A DNA stretch of 64,000 nt from Arhodomonas sp051195215. GTDB taxonomy: Bacteria; Pseudomonadota; Gammaproteobacteria; Nitrococcales; Nitrococcaceae. Under the pieces are notes generated by a model. That model was given only the letters and a program-made list of their open reading frames with translations. It ran no database searches and was not told the origin of the DNA. A program made the position numbers and the translations under genes. The stretch is taken from assembly GCF_051195215.1 (NCBI RefSeq), contig NZ_JBNAZM010000027.1, positions 1-64,000 on the forward strand, given 5' to 3'. Positions 1-7,804 of the stretch are shown here, piece after piece (the first letter of the stretch is position 1; each line of letters opens with the position of its first letter).

Positions 1-583
1 TGTAACATCTCCATCGGCAAACAATTGCCGATCACGTCAAAGCTTCCTTCCTGCCGCGCAGCGGCTTTGTGCAACAGGTATTAGGCGGACGACGTCCGCG
101 TTTAAACACGGACATCGTCCGCCTAATACGCGCTCCTCCATCTAGCACCAACGTCGCCTATAGCTAATGTGTAAGGCTGTTGGGTAGCGCACTTGCCTTC
201 CTCGAAACACTGCCGCGACCGTCAGGCGATGGCTGCTCTGCACACTATTTCTGCCAACTGTTGCACAATTTTGAATGCAAAGTCGAGGGCCAGGATATCC
301 GGCCGTCGCAACGGTTGAACGCCGTGTGACCTGCGACTCTGGAGAACGATCCGATTCGGATTGAAGTATTGGTAATGGACTGTGTTGTGTAAGCGGATTC
401 GTGCAGCACTTCAGCACTGACGGGCCGGATGCCCGTCTTGGCGGCGGGGGCGGCCTTTTCGTATGGTATGGCGGTTGGGTCCGTCACCTGAGCATTTGAA
501 TACCCAGATGCGGTAATGGCTCGTGCCTCGCTACTACTGTCGCCGTTCATCCTTCGGCTACCGTCACGCTCTCGGCCTTCGCC
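1..583. other. Gene-poor left edge of window
   Basis: No open frame here shows a recognisable protein, a convincing ribosome site or conserved motifs. Bases 13-32 form a small hairpin (ATCGGCAA, loop ACAA, TTGCCGAT) and 79-128 form a much longer one, listed separately. A reverse frame covers much of 245-673, but its product is low-complexity where it crosses the tandem repeat and matches nothing I know. I see this as non-coding or decayed DNA next to a broken AbiEii gene. Confidence 0.5.
79..128. repeat. Long inverted repeat (20-bp stem, 10-base loop)
   Basis: Bases 79-98 and 109-128 are reverse complements with one mismatch, around the loop CGTTTAAACA. The arms begin TATTAGGCGG and end CCGCCTAATA. 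Each arm holds its own smaller palindrome (GCGGAC-GAC-GTCCGC on the left, CGGAC-ATC-GTCCG on the right), so the sequence can fold as one long hairpin or two short ones. There is no T-run, so a simple terminator is unlikely. It may be the end of a mobile element or a protein-binding palindrome. Confidence 0.7.
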
Positions 584-673
584 AGGGCCGACGACGCAAG
601 GTCGGCTGCCCCCTGCAGCCGACAGCCCAGGGCCGACGACGCAAGGTCGGCTGCCCCCTGCAGCCGACAGCAA
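584..673. repeat. Two tandem copies of a 45-bp REP-like hairpin unit
   Basis: A 45-base unit starting AGGGCCGACGACGCAAGG begins at 584 and again at 629; the copies differ only in the last bases. Each contains TCGGCTGC, loop CCCCT, GCAGCCGA (602-622 and 647-667). This is the same 8-bp stem and 5-base loop as the REP copies near 22.7, 27.4, 28.1 and 34.2 kb, but with GCAAGG in place of GTAGG in front of the stem. Confidence 0.75.
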
Positions 674-805
674 GGCCGAACCTACCGTGCTCAGTTAGTC
701 ACGGTACTGGAGTTGCCCCTTTCTCGTGGACATCTGACCCTTTGAGTTGGACTTCCCCGGGTGTCGTGGACACTCCGACGCTATGATTTCGTGCTATACG
801 GGGCC

Positions 806-1141
806 ATGAACCGCCGAGACTGGCGTCAGGTGACTGCGGACGATGTTCGCACCGATCTTCGTGAGCTTCGCTATCAGCTAATCCCGGTTCTTTCTGCCGA
901 TGCGATGGGTGGCGCGGCTGCTACGGACGACTGCGTGCGGCGGTTGGCGGGCGAGTGCCGGGACGCGTTGTCCATGGTGTTGCCGTTGGCTGACGCTGAG
1001 CGGGAGTTCCTGGATAGGCTTCTGGATCACGGCGAGATGCGCGGTGATTTGCTGGGCCTGGATGAACAACTGCTACAACTCGTTCAGCGCCGTCCGGCTT
1101 TGCTCTGGAAGGCGCATCATGCCCGCGGCAGGGTTTCCTGA
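806..1141 (+). pseudogene. C-terminal remnant of an AbiEii-type nucleotidyltransferase toxin
   Basis: The frame encodes about 111 residues that resemble the last part of AbiEii/AbiGii toxins: an N-terminal stretch with DLRELRYQLIPVL, then LADAEREFLDRLLDHGEMR and a closing RPALLWKAHHAR. From memory, these match the family's C-terminal helices, which normally end in a segment like HPLLxWKAxNVR. The catalytic nucleotidyltransferase domain, usually some 150-200 residues upstream, is absent, and so is the AbiEi antitoxin. No good ribosome site precedes the ATG at 806; the frame can be opened from 761. Upstream lie tandem REP-like repeats. I read it as a decayed toxin-antitoxin or phage-defence locus that is probably not expressed. 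Confidence 0.65.
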
Positions 1142-1301
1142 TGGAACGGTATTTGCCAGAGCACACGTAGGTGGTACGGAAGGGCATGCCTGCCCGGAGA
1201 GAGATGTTCGATAGCAGGCCTGCCAGGGCGAGACGGGATGCCAGCGGCGCACTGTGCCCGCCCTCGAGGAGGGCGCAGTCACAAAAAAGTCACAGCGCAA
1301 C

Positions 1302-1336
1302 GAAAAAGGGGCCAGGCCGACGGGCCTAACCCCTTG
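1302..1336 (-). terminator. Rho-independent terminator after tRNA-Val
   Basis: Read on the reverse strand, AAGGGGTTAGGCC pairs with GGCCTGGCCCCTT around a short loop and is followed by TTTTTCG. It lies just past the 3' end of tRNA-Val and could end both the tRNA transcript and read-through from the sulP operon. Confidence 0.8.
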
Positions 1337-1343
1337 ATGCGAT

Positions 1344-1418
1344 TGGTGGGCGGTGCTGGGTTTGAACCAGCGACCCCTGCCGTGTGAAGGCAGTGCTCTC
1401 CCGCTGAGCTAACCGCCC
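1344..1418 (-). tRNA. tRNA-Val (anticodon CAC)
   Basis: The reverse strand folds as a complete cloverleaf: acceptor GGGCGGT with CCGCCC, D-arm TAGCTCAGCGGGAGAGCA, anticodon stem CTGCC/GGCAG with loop TTCACAC (anticodon CAC, reading GTG), T-arm with GGTTCAAACC, and an encoded CCA tail (1344-1346). It begins 15 bases after the sulP stop codon, so sulP transcripts may run into it. Confidence 0.95.
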
Positions 1419-1433
1419 AACGCGATGCGAAGG

Positions 1434-3212
1434 TTACCGCCGGGCTCGTTCGTTGTCAATCGGGACGGGGTTGGGCGCGGCGGTCTGCGGCGTGGCTTCC
1501 GGGTCCAGGCGGGCCAGTGCCTCGAAGTGGGTCAGGAACACTTCCCCGGTGAGGTGAGCGAGGAAGTCCGTACGCTCGAGGGCGTCCATCACGGGGCCTT
1601 TCACTTCGGAGAGGTGGAGGCGGACGCCGGCGTCGGAGAGCCGGCGGTTGAGCGCTTCGAGCCCTTCCAGGGCGCTTGCGTCGATCTGGTTGATCGCCGA
1701 GCAGAGCAGCACCACGTCGGTGACGCCGGGAGCGGTGACGACGCGGTCGTAGATGTAGTCTTCGAGGAAACGGATGTTCGCGAAATACAGCGATTCGTCC
1801 ACGCGCACACTGAGCACCGATGCGCTGGTGATGACCTCGTGGCGTTCCACGTTGCGGAAGTGTTCGGTGCCCGGCACCCGGCCGAGTACGGCCACGTGCG
1901 GCCGGGCGGTGCGCCACAGGAACAGCGCGATGGACACGCCGATTCCGGCGAGAACGCCCGTTTCCACGCCGATGGCCAGGACCACGACGATGGTGGTGGC
2001 CATGGCGGCGAAATCGCACCTGGAATAGCGCCAGACGCGGCGCAGCGCGCCGATATCCACCAGCGAGAGCACGGCGACGATGATCGTGGCCGCCAGGGTC
2101 GCCTTGGGCAGGTAGTGGAAGGCCGGGGTGAGCAGCAGGGTGGTCAGGGCGATGCCGATGGCCGTGAACACGCCGGCGAGCGGTGTTCGGGCACCGGCGT
2201 CGAAGTTCACCACCGAGCGTGAGAACCCGCCGGTGACCGGATAGCCGCCGGAGAAGGCGGCGGCGATGTTGGCCGCCCCCAGTCCGAGCAGTTCCTTGTT
2301 CGGGTCAACGCGCTGCCGGCGCTTGGCGGCCAGGGTCTGGGCCACCGACACCGACTCCACGAACCCAATCAGGCTGATGATGGCGGCCGCGGGGGCGAGC
2401 TCCAGCCACAGGGCAGGGGAGAACGGCGGCAGGCTCACCGTGGGCAGGCCACCGGGAACGGCCCCGACGATGCGCACACCCGCGTCGTTCAACCCGAACC
2501 CCGCCACCGCGAGCGTGGTGACCACAACGGCAACCACCGGTCCCGCCTTGGTGATGACCTCGACCGCGAACGGCGGCAGACCGGTGCGCGCCAGCAGGGG
2601 ACGGAGCCGGGAGCGCACCCAGAACAGGAAGGCGATGGCGGCCACGCCGAGCATGACCGTTTCCGGGTTGATGGCATCCAGCTGCCGCGCGAGGCTGCCG
2701 AGCAACGCCGGCAGGTTGTGCCCCTGAAGGTCGATGCCGAGCACGTGCTTGAGCTGACTCGCGGCGATCAGGATGCCCGAGGCGGTGATGAATCCCGAAA
2801 CCACCGGGTGGCTGAGCAGGTTGGCGATCCAGCCCAGCCGCAGCGCCCCCATGGCGAACAGCAGCGCGCCCGACAGCGCGGCGAGTACGAGGGCGGCGCC
2901 GATGTACTCGGCACTGCCGGGCTCGGCGACACGGCTGACCGCCGTTGCCGTGAGCAGGGACACCACGGCCACGGGTCCGACGGCGAGGGTGCGGCTGGAG
3001 CCGAACAGGGCGTAGGCGACCAGCGGCAGAATGCTCGCGTAGAGGCCGACCTCGGGCGGCAGGCCGGCCAGCATGGCGTAGGCGAGGCTCTGCGGGATGA
3101 GCATGATGGTGACGATCACCGCCGCGACCAGGTCCGCGGCGGCCTGGTCGCGGCGATAGCCCGGCAGCCATGCTGCCGCCGGAAGGGCTCGCACGAGTTG
3201 CTTGAAGCTCAC
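1434..3212 (-). CDS. SulP-family anion transporter with C-terminal STAS domain
   Basis: This is an inner-membrane permease of the SLC26/SulP family, typically moving sulfate, bicarbonate or other anions. It has the family N-terminal signature region (LIPQSLAYAMLAGLPPEVGL, about residues 45-65), a run of hydrophobic helices to about residue 430, and a STAS domain near residues 440-560 with SAINQIDASALEGLEAL. A GTG at 3212 preceded by GAGGGG fits a SulP N-terminus; a TTG at 3230 would overlap the upstream stop by 4 bases. It is the last gene of an operon with a sulfide:quinone oxidoreductase fusion and a persulfide dioxygenase-like gene. Export of sulfite or sulfate made by these enzymes is therefore my preferred role, but the substrate is inferred only from context. 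Confidence 0.9.
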   Translation of the reverse strand: MSFKQLVRALPAAAWLPGYRRDQAAADLVAAVIVTIMLIPQSLAYAMLAGLPPEVGLYASILPLVAYALFGSSRTLAVGPVAVVSLLTATAVSRVAEPGSAEYIGAALVLAALSGALLFAMGALRLGWIANLLSHPVVSGFITASGILIAASQLKHVLGIDLQGHNLPALLGSLARQLDAINPETVMLGVAAIAFLFWVRSRLRPLLARTGLPPFAVEVITKAGPVVAVVVTTLAVAGFGLNDAGVRIVGAVPGGLPTVSLPPFSPALWLELAPAAAIISLIGFVESVSVAQTLAAKRRQRVDPNKELLGLGAANIAAAFSGGYPVTGGFSRSVVNFDAGARTPLAGVFTAIGIALTTLLLTPAFHYLPKATLAATIIVAVLSLVDIGALRRVWRYSRCDFAAMATTIVVVLAIGVETGVLAGIGVSIALFLWRTARPHVAVLGRVPGTEHFRNVERHEVITSASVLSVRVDESLYFANIRFLEDYIYDRVVTAPGVTDVVLLCSAINQIDASALEGLEALNRRLSDAGVRLHLSEVKGPVMDALERTDFLAHLTGEVFLTHFEALARLDPEATPQTAAPNPVPIDNERARR

Positions 3213-3226
3213 CGAAACGGTACCCC

Positions 3227-4963
3227 TCAACGGCGTTGGCCGGTGTAGTCGCAGGCGGCTTTCGCCTCGTGGGCGGCCGGCTCATAGGGTAGCAGGGATG
3301 GCCTGGCGAGCCATTCGCGACCCTGGAGCATCAGGTCGAAGTAGATGCGGGGCATCATGCGCTCCTTGAGCCACCACATGGAGCGACGGGGCACTCTCGG
3401 GTCGAGGGGAAAGGTGGGCAGCAGCTTGCCGCCGTAGCCGAATTCGGCGAGCACGACGCGGCCGCGCTCGACGGTGAGCGGGCAGGAGCCGTAACCGTCA
3501 TAGACGGCGCGCAGGCCGTGGCCGTCGAGCGTGGCGAGTGTGTTCTCCGCGACCACCGGCGCCTGTTTGCGCACCGCCGCCGCGGTCTTGGCGTTGGGCG
3601 CGGAGCAGGCGTCGCCCAGCGCGAACACGTTGCCGTAGCGGGCGTGGCGCAGAGTCTCGGCGTCCACCTCGATCCAGCCGGCGTCGTTCGCGAGGGGGCT
3701 GTGCCGGACGAAATCGGGCGCCGCCTGCGGCGGGCAGACGTGGAGCATGTCGAAGGACTTCTCCACGGTCTTCTCGCGATCGTCCTGTTTGACGTCGAAC
3801 CACGCCTTGCGTGCCGGGCCGTCGACGGCGACCAGGTTGCTGTTGAACGCGAGATCGACCCCGTATCTCTCCACGTAGCGCATCAACGGCGGTACGAACG
3901 CGGAGACGCCGAAGAGCACTGCGCCGGCGGTATCGAACTCGACGTCGACGTTGTCCAGCACGCCGCGACGTCGCCAGTGGTCGCACGCGAGATACATCGC
4001 TTTCTGCGGTGCGCCGGCGCACTTGATCGGCATCGGCGGCTGGGTGAACAGGGCCTTGCCGTGGGTCAGTCCCTGGACCAGCTCCCAGGTGTAAGCCGCC
4101 ATGTCGAAGCGATAGTTGGAGGTGACGCCATTGCGGCCGAGGGTGTCGCTCAGCCCTTCGATGCGGTCCCACTCCAGCTTGATACCCGGCGCGGCGATGA
4201 GCACTCGGTAGCTGATGCGCTCTCCGTCTTCCAGGACGATCTGGTCGTGTTCGGGGTCGAATGTGGCCACCGCGGCGCGAATCCATTTCGCGCCTTCGGG
4301 GATTGCGTCGGCCATGGCACGCCGGGTGTGGCGGCGGTCGAATACACCACCGCCCACCAGGGTCCAGCCGGGCTGGTAGTAGTGGTCCTCCCGGGGTTCG
4401 ATGATCGCGACCCGTAGATCCCGGCGCCGCGCCAGGAGGCTGGCGGCGGCGGCGCATCCGCCCGCGCCGCCACCGACGATGGCCACATCGTAGCGCTGTC
4501 GCGTATCGCGCCGGTGCGTGCGCTCGTCGTGTTCCGCCCTGGACCATCTGGCCTCGAGGCGCGGCAGCAGCGCGTCGAGCTCGTAACCCGCCTGACTGCA
4601 TGCGGCGAGGATTGCCTGCGGCGCGAGGTGGTGCGCCTCGTGCAGCGCCCAGAGCGTGGTGGAGCGTGTGCCCGTGCGGCAGAAGGCGAGCACAGGGCCG
4701 CGCACGCCCGCCAGGATCTCGGCGAATGCGTCCACGTCCGCGTCGGTAATGCGCCCTGACTGCACCGGCAGATGATGGTAGGCGAGTCCGTGGCGTCGGG
4801 CGGCCGCTTCCAGGTCGGCGCTCGTTGGCTGATCCTCGGCTTCGCCGTCCGGACGGTTGTTGATGATCGTCCGGTAGCTGGCAGCGGCGAGCGTACCGAT
4901 ATCCCCGGGCTGGAGCTGGTCGGTGACGGCGTAGAAGGGCGTCAGTGCTTTGACGGTATTCAT
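3227..4963 (-). CDS. DUF442 sulfurtransferase fused to type II sulfide:quinone oxidoreductase
   Basis: Residues 1-110 form a DUF442/Blh-type rhodanese- or phosphatase-like domain with catalytic loop CRTGTRS (Cys95). From about residue 155 an FAD-dependent oxidoreductase begins (VGGGAGGCAAAASL). It keeps both cysteine motifs typical of SQOR-type sulfide:quinone oxidoreductases, KCAGAPQKAMYL (about residue 314) and DGYGSCPLT (about residue 494), and the FAD segment FALGDACSAPNAKTAAA. Family knowledge predicts sulfide oxidation to a persulfide with electrons passed to quinone; the fused domain could pass the sulfane sulfur to a thiol acceptor. It lies 32 bases after the persulfide dioxygenase-like gene and runs directly into sulP. 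A plain NADH dehydrogenase-like role is less likely because both cysteines are kept. Confidence 0.9.
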   Translation of the reverse strand: MNTVKALTPFYAVTDQLQPGDIGTLAAASYRTIINNRPDGEAEDQPTSADLEAAARRHGLAYHHLPVQSGRITDADVDAFAEILAGVRGPVLAFCRTGTRSTTLWALHEAHHLAPQAILAACSQAGYELDALLPRLEARWSRAEHDERTHRRDTRQRYDVAIVGGGAGGCAAAASLLARRRDLRVAIIEPREDHYYQPGWTLVGGGVFDRRHTRRAMADAIPEGAKWIRAAVATFDPEHDQIVLEDGERISYRVLIAAPGIKLEWDRIEGLSDTLGRNGVTSNYRFDMAAYTWELVQGLTHGKALFTQPPMPIKCAGAPQKAMYLACDHWRRRGVLDNVDVEFDTAGAVLFGVSAFVPPLMRYVERYGVDLAFNSNLVAVDGPARKAWFDVKQDDREKTVEKSFDMLHVCPPQAAPDFVRHSPLANDAGWIEVDAETLRHARYGNVFALGDACSAPNAKTAAAVRKQAPVVAENTLATLDGHGLRAVYDGYGSCPLTVERGRVVLAEFGYGGKLLPTFPLDPRVPRRSMWWLKERMMPRIYFDLMLQGREWLARPSLLPYEPAAHEAKAACDYTGQRR

Positions 4964-4995
4964 CGTGTTTCGCCTCGGTATCGCACGCGTCGCCG

Positions 4996-5862
4996 TTATA
5001 CGGCGTTCAGCGGAATCTTGAGATAGCGGGTGCCGTTGTCTTCCGGGGGCGGGAGATCGCCGGCACGCATGTTCACCTGCACCGACGGCAGCAGCAGACG
5101 CGGCATGGCGAGCCCGGCGTCGCGCTTGGTACGCATCGCCACGAACGCGTCTTCATCGACGCCGTCGTGCACGTGGACGTTGTGCGCGCGTTCCTCGGCG
5201 ACGGTGGTCTCCCAGCGGTATTCGTCGCGCCCCGGTGCCTTGTAGTCGTGGCACATGAACAGCCGTGTCTGCGGCGGCAGCGACAGCACCCGCTGGATCG
5301 AGCGGTAGAGCGTTCGCGCGTCGCCACCGGGGAAGTCCGCGCGGGCGGTGCCGAAGTCCGGCATGAACAGCGTGTCGCCGACGAATGCCGCGTCGCCGAT
5401 GACGTAGGTGCAGCAGGCCGGGGTATGTCCCGGCGTGTGCAGCACACGCGCGGGGATACTGCCCACCTCGAAGGTATCGCCATCGTGGAACAGCCGGTGG
5501 AACTGGCTGCCATCGCGTGCGAATTCGGTGCCGGCGTTGAAGAGCTTGCCGAAGGTGTTCTGCACGGTGGCGATGTGCTCGCCGATGCCGAGTTGCCCGC
5601 CCAGGTGTTCGACCAGATAGGGCGCAGCGGAGAGGTGGTCGGCATGGACGTGTGTTTCCAGCACCCAGTGCACGGCCAGGTCGTTGGCGCGGACGTATTC
5701 GATGATCGCGTCCGCGCTGGCCGTGCTGGTACGTCCGGCATTTGGATCATAGTCGAGCACCGAGTCGACGATCGCGCATTGCCGCGTATGCGGGTCGCTG
5801 ACGACGTAGCTGACGGTGAACGTGGCCGGGTCGAAGAAGGCCTGGACCTGGGGTTGCTGCAT
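4996..5862 (-). CDS. MBL-fold persulfide dioxygenase-like hydrolase (ETHE1/Blh type)
   Basis: The 288-residue protein has the metallo-beta-lactamase signature HVHADH (His71, His73, Asp75, His76), then HTPGHTPACCTY and GDTLFMPDFGTARADFPGG. These are characteristic of ETHE1/Blh persulfide dioxygenases, mononuclear iron enzymes that oxidise glutathione persulfide to sulfite. Unlike Xylella or Agrobacterium Blh, no DUF442 domain is attached; that domain sits on the next gene's product instead. It is the first gene of the reverse operon, so its upstream region holds the operon promoter. Its cytoplasmic location is inferred from the lack of a signal peptide. Confidence 0.88.
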   Translation of the reverse strand: MQQPQVQAFFDPATFTVSYVVSDPHTRQCAIVDSVLDYDPNAGRTSTASADAIIEYVRANDLAVHWVLETHVHADHLSAAPYLVEHLGGQLGIGEHIATVQNTFGKLFNAGTEFARDGSQFHRLFHDGDTFEVGSIPARVLHTPGHTPACCTYVIGDAAFVGDTLFMPDFGTARADFPGGDARTLYRSIQRVLSLPPQTRLFMCHDYKAPGRDEYRWETTVAEERAHNVHVHDGVDEDAFVAMRTKRDAGLAMPRLLLPSVQVNMRAGDLPPPEDNGTRYLKIPLNAV

Positions 5863-5891
5863 GGCGCTCTACCTCCAGCGGCGTTGTGGCA

Positions 5892-5938
5892 TTGAAACAT
5901 TTGGTTATATCTATATATGATAAATTCATAAAAGTCCA
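5892..5938. promoter_or_regulatory. AT-rich divergent control region between the sulfide and cyd operons
   Basis: A strongly AT-rich patch in GC-rich DNA. Forward: TTGAAA (5892-5897), 18 bases, TATGAT (5916-5921), a good sigma-70 match reading toward cydP. Reverse: TGGACT (5933-5938), 17 bases, TATAGA (5910-5915), reading toward the persulfide dioxygenase-like gene. The two overlap, so one regulator here could control both operons. TTATAT...ATATGATAA is a loose dyad and a possible ArsR/BigR-type operator; no such regulator gene is in the window. Confidence 0.55.
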
Positions 5939-6023
5939 GTGCCCCGCGCCCCTGCTTCAGCCACATCCGGCAGGTAACGCAACGGTGGCACGCAGAGCTA
6001 CGTGTCAGCGGGAGGTAGGCGGC

Positions 6024-6236
6024 TTGGTCAGATGGCAGGACAGACGGCTCGCACGGGAGATCGCGGCGACGCTTGGCTTCAAGCTGCTTTGCCTGGCGCT
6101 GCTGTGGTCATTGTTCTTCGGTGACGAGCACCGCACCGACGTCACCCCCGAGACCCTCGAACAGCGCCTGGTCGGCGCCGAGGTCGCGGACACACCGAAT
6201 CGTTCCGTTATCGAGGAGTCCGGCGATGGAGCTTGA
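6024..6236 (+). CDS. cydP: CydP-like small subunit of cytochrome bd oxidase
   Basis: A 70-residue protein: a basic N-terminus (WQDRRLAREIA), one membrane helix (LGFKLLCLALLWSLFF) and a short polar tail, matching the CydP family found just upstream of cydAB. I chose the TTG at 6024 because GGGAGG lies seven bases before it and because it gives the family's usual length; the frame is open upstream to 5886, but that extension would run back into the promoter patch. It overlaps cydA by 11 bases, which implies translational coupling. The role is probably assembly or stability of the bd oxidase. Confidence 0.75.
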   Translation: MVRWQDRRLAREIAATLGFKLLCLALLWSLFFGDEHRTDVTPETLEQRLVGAEVADTPNRSVIEESGDGA

Positions 6237-7803
6237 CCCGGTTGTGCTATCGCGCATTCAGTTCGGCCTGACGGCCATGTATCACTTCCTGTTCGTCCCG
6301 CTGACACTCGGGCTGTCGTTCATCCTCGCCATCATGGAGAGCGTCTACGTAATGACGGGGCGCCGGATATGGCGGGAGATGACCCAGTTCTGGGGCAAGC
6401 TGTTCGCCATCAATTTCGCCATGGGCGTGGCCACGGGCATCACCATGGAGTTCCAGTTCGGAACGAACTGGGCCTACTACTCCCACTACGTTGGCGATAT
6501 CTTCGGCGTCCCTCTCGCCATCGAGGGGCTGATGGCGTTTTTCCTGGAGTCCACGTTCGTGGGGCTGATGATCTTCGGCTGGGACCGTATCTCCCGTCTT
6601 CAGCACCTGGCGGTGACCTGGCTGGTGGCGCTCGGCTCGAATCTCTCCGCACTGTGGATCCTCATCGCCAACGGCTGGATGCAGAATCCGGTGGGGGCGC
6701 GTTTCAACTTCGAGACCATGCGCATGGAGGTGACCGACATCTTCGCGGTGATCTTCAATCCCGTCGCGCAGGCGAAGTTCGTTCATACCGTCAGTGCCGG
6801 GTATGTCACCGGCGCCATGTTCGTGCTCTCCATCAGCGCCTTTTACCTGCTGCGGCATCGTCATGGCGCCTTTGCCAGGCGCAGCTTCGCGGTCGCCGCG
6901 AGCTTCGGCCTGGCGTCGTCACTGTCGGTCGTGGTCCTGGGGGACGAGAGCGGCTACGTGACCACCGAGCACCAGCAGATGAAACTCGCCGCCATGGAGG
7001 CGATGTGGGAGACGCAGCCCGCCCCCGCCGATTTCACGCTGGTGGGATTGCCGGATGCCGAGGCCCGGGAGACGCACTATGCGGTGCACATCCCGTACGT
7101 GCTCGGCCTGATCGCGACGCGTTCCATCGACGAAGAGGTGCACGGGATCAACGAGCTCGTCGCCGGCGCGGAGCAGCGCGTGCGCTCGGGGCTGGTCGCC
7201 TACGAGGCATTGCAGCGTCTGCGTGAGGCGCCCGGCGACGCCACGGCCCGCGAGCGGTTCGAGGCCCACGGCGATGATCTGGGCCACGCGTTGCTGCTGA
7301 AGACGTTCATGGACGATCCCCTGCAGGCGGGTGAAAGGGATATCGCCCGGGCGGCGTCGCTGACCGTTCCGCCGGTCACCGCGTTGTTCTGGACCTTCCG
7401 GATCATGGTCGCGCTCGGGTTTTTCTTCATTGCGCTGTTCGCGTTCGCGTTCTACGTGTCCGCGACCCAGCGTTTCGAGCGCTACCGCTGGTTCCTGCGC
7501 ACGGCCGTGTATGCGCTGCCGTTGCCGTGGCTCGCCGCGGAGCTCGGCTGGTATACGGCGGAAGGCGGCCGGCAGCCGTGGGCCATCGAGGGCATCCTTC
7601 CCACCGATATCGCTGCGTCCTCGGTGTCAGGGGGGATGGTGCTGGCGAGTCTGATCGGCTTCGTCGTCTTCTACTCGGTGCTGGCCGTGGTGGACGCCTA
7701 CCTCATGGTGCGCTATGCGCGCATGGGCCCCGACCGCGCACTGCACAACACGCCCGCGGGCGCGGAGTCCGTCGCTGCAGATCTGGAACCCCAGGAGAGC
7801 TGA
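6226..7803 (+). CDS. cydA: Cytochrome bd ubiquinol oxidase subunit I
   Basis: The 525-residue product matches CydA in length and signatures: SRIQFGLTAMYHFLF near the N-terminus (the His is a haem ligand candidate), KLFAINFAMGVATGITMEF, the FVHTVSAGYVTGAMFV helix, and GGRQPWAIEGILPT near the C-terminus. CydA carries haems b558, b595 and d and the quinol site, reducing oxygen in the inner membrane without pumping protons. The start is ATG 6226, inside the end of cydP. cydB follows with one base between. Bd oxidases are known to tolerate sulfide, which fits the divergent sulfide operon. Confidence 0.97.
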   Translation: MELDPVVLSRIQFGLTAMYHFLFVPLTLGLSFILAIMESVYVMTGRRIWREMTQFWGKLFAINFAMGVATGITMEFQFGTNWAYYSHYVGDIFGVPLAIEGLMAFFLESTFVGLMIFGWDRISRLQHLAVTWLVALGSNLSALWILIANGWMQNPVGARFNFETMRMEVTDIFAVIFNPVAQAKFVHTVSAGYVTGAMFVLSISAFYLLRHRHGAFARRSFAVAASFGLASSLSVVVLGDESGYVTTEHQQMKLAAMEAMWETQPAPADFTLVGLPDAEARETHYAVHIPYVLGLIATRSIDEEVHGINELVAGAEQRVRSGLVAYEALQRLREAPGDATARERFEAHGDDLGHALLLKTFMDDPLQAGERDIARAASLTVPPVTALFWTFRIMVALGFFFIALFAFAFYVSATQRFERYRWFLRTAVYALPLPWLAAELGWYTAEGGRQPWAIEGILPTDIAASSVSGGMVLASLIGFVVFYSVLAVVDAYLMVRYARMGPDRALHNTPAGAESVAADLEPQES

Positions 7804-7804
7804 C

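Noticed and set aside
79..128. Integron attC recombination site
   Set aside because: The TTAGGC/GCCTAA ends are in the wrong order for attC (which begins with the AAC-side box and ends with GTTRRRY), and no integrase or cassette array is present.
245..673. Reverse-strand protein of about 142 residues
   Set aside because: Its N-terminal third is translation of the tandem repeat, the rest has no recognisable domain or ribosome site, and the region looks decayed.
718..785. Insertion-sequence end (GTGGACA repeats before the AbiEii fragment)
   Set aside because: GTGGACA occurs twice and looks terminal-repeat-like, but there is no partner end, transposase or target duplication in the window.
5901..5930. 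Defined BigR operator
   Set aside because: The dyad is AT-rich but imperfect, and no ArsR/BigR gene is present, so only a general control region is claimed.
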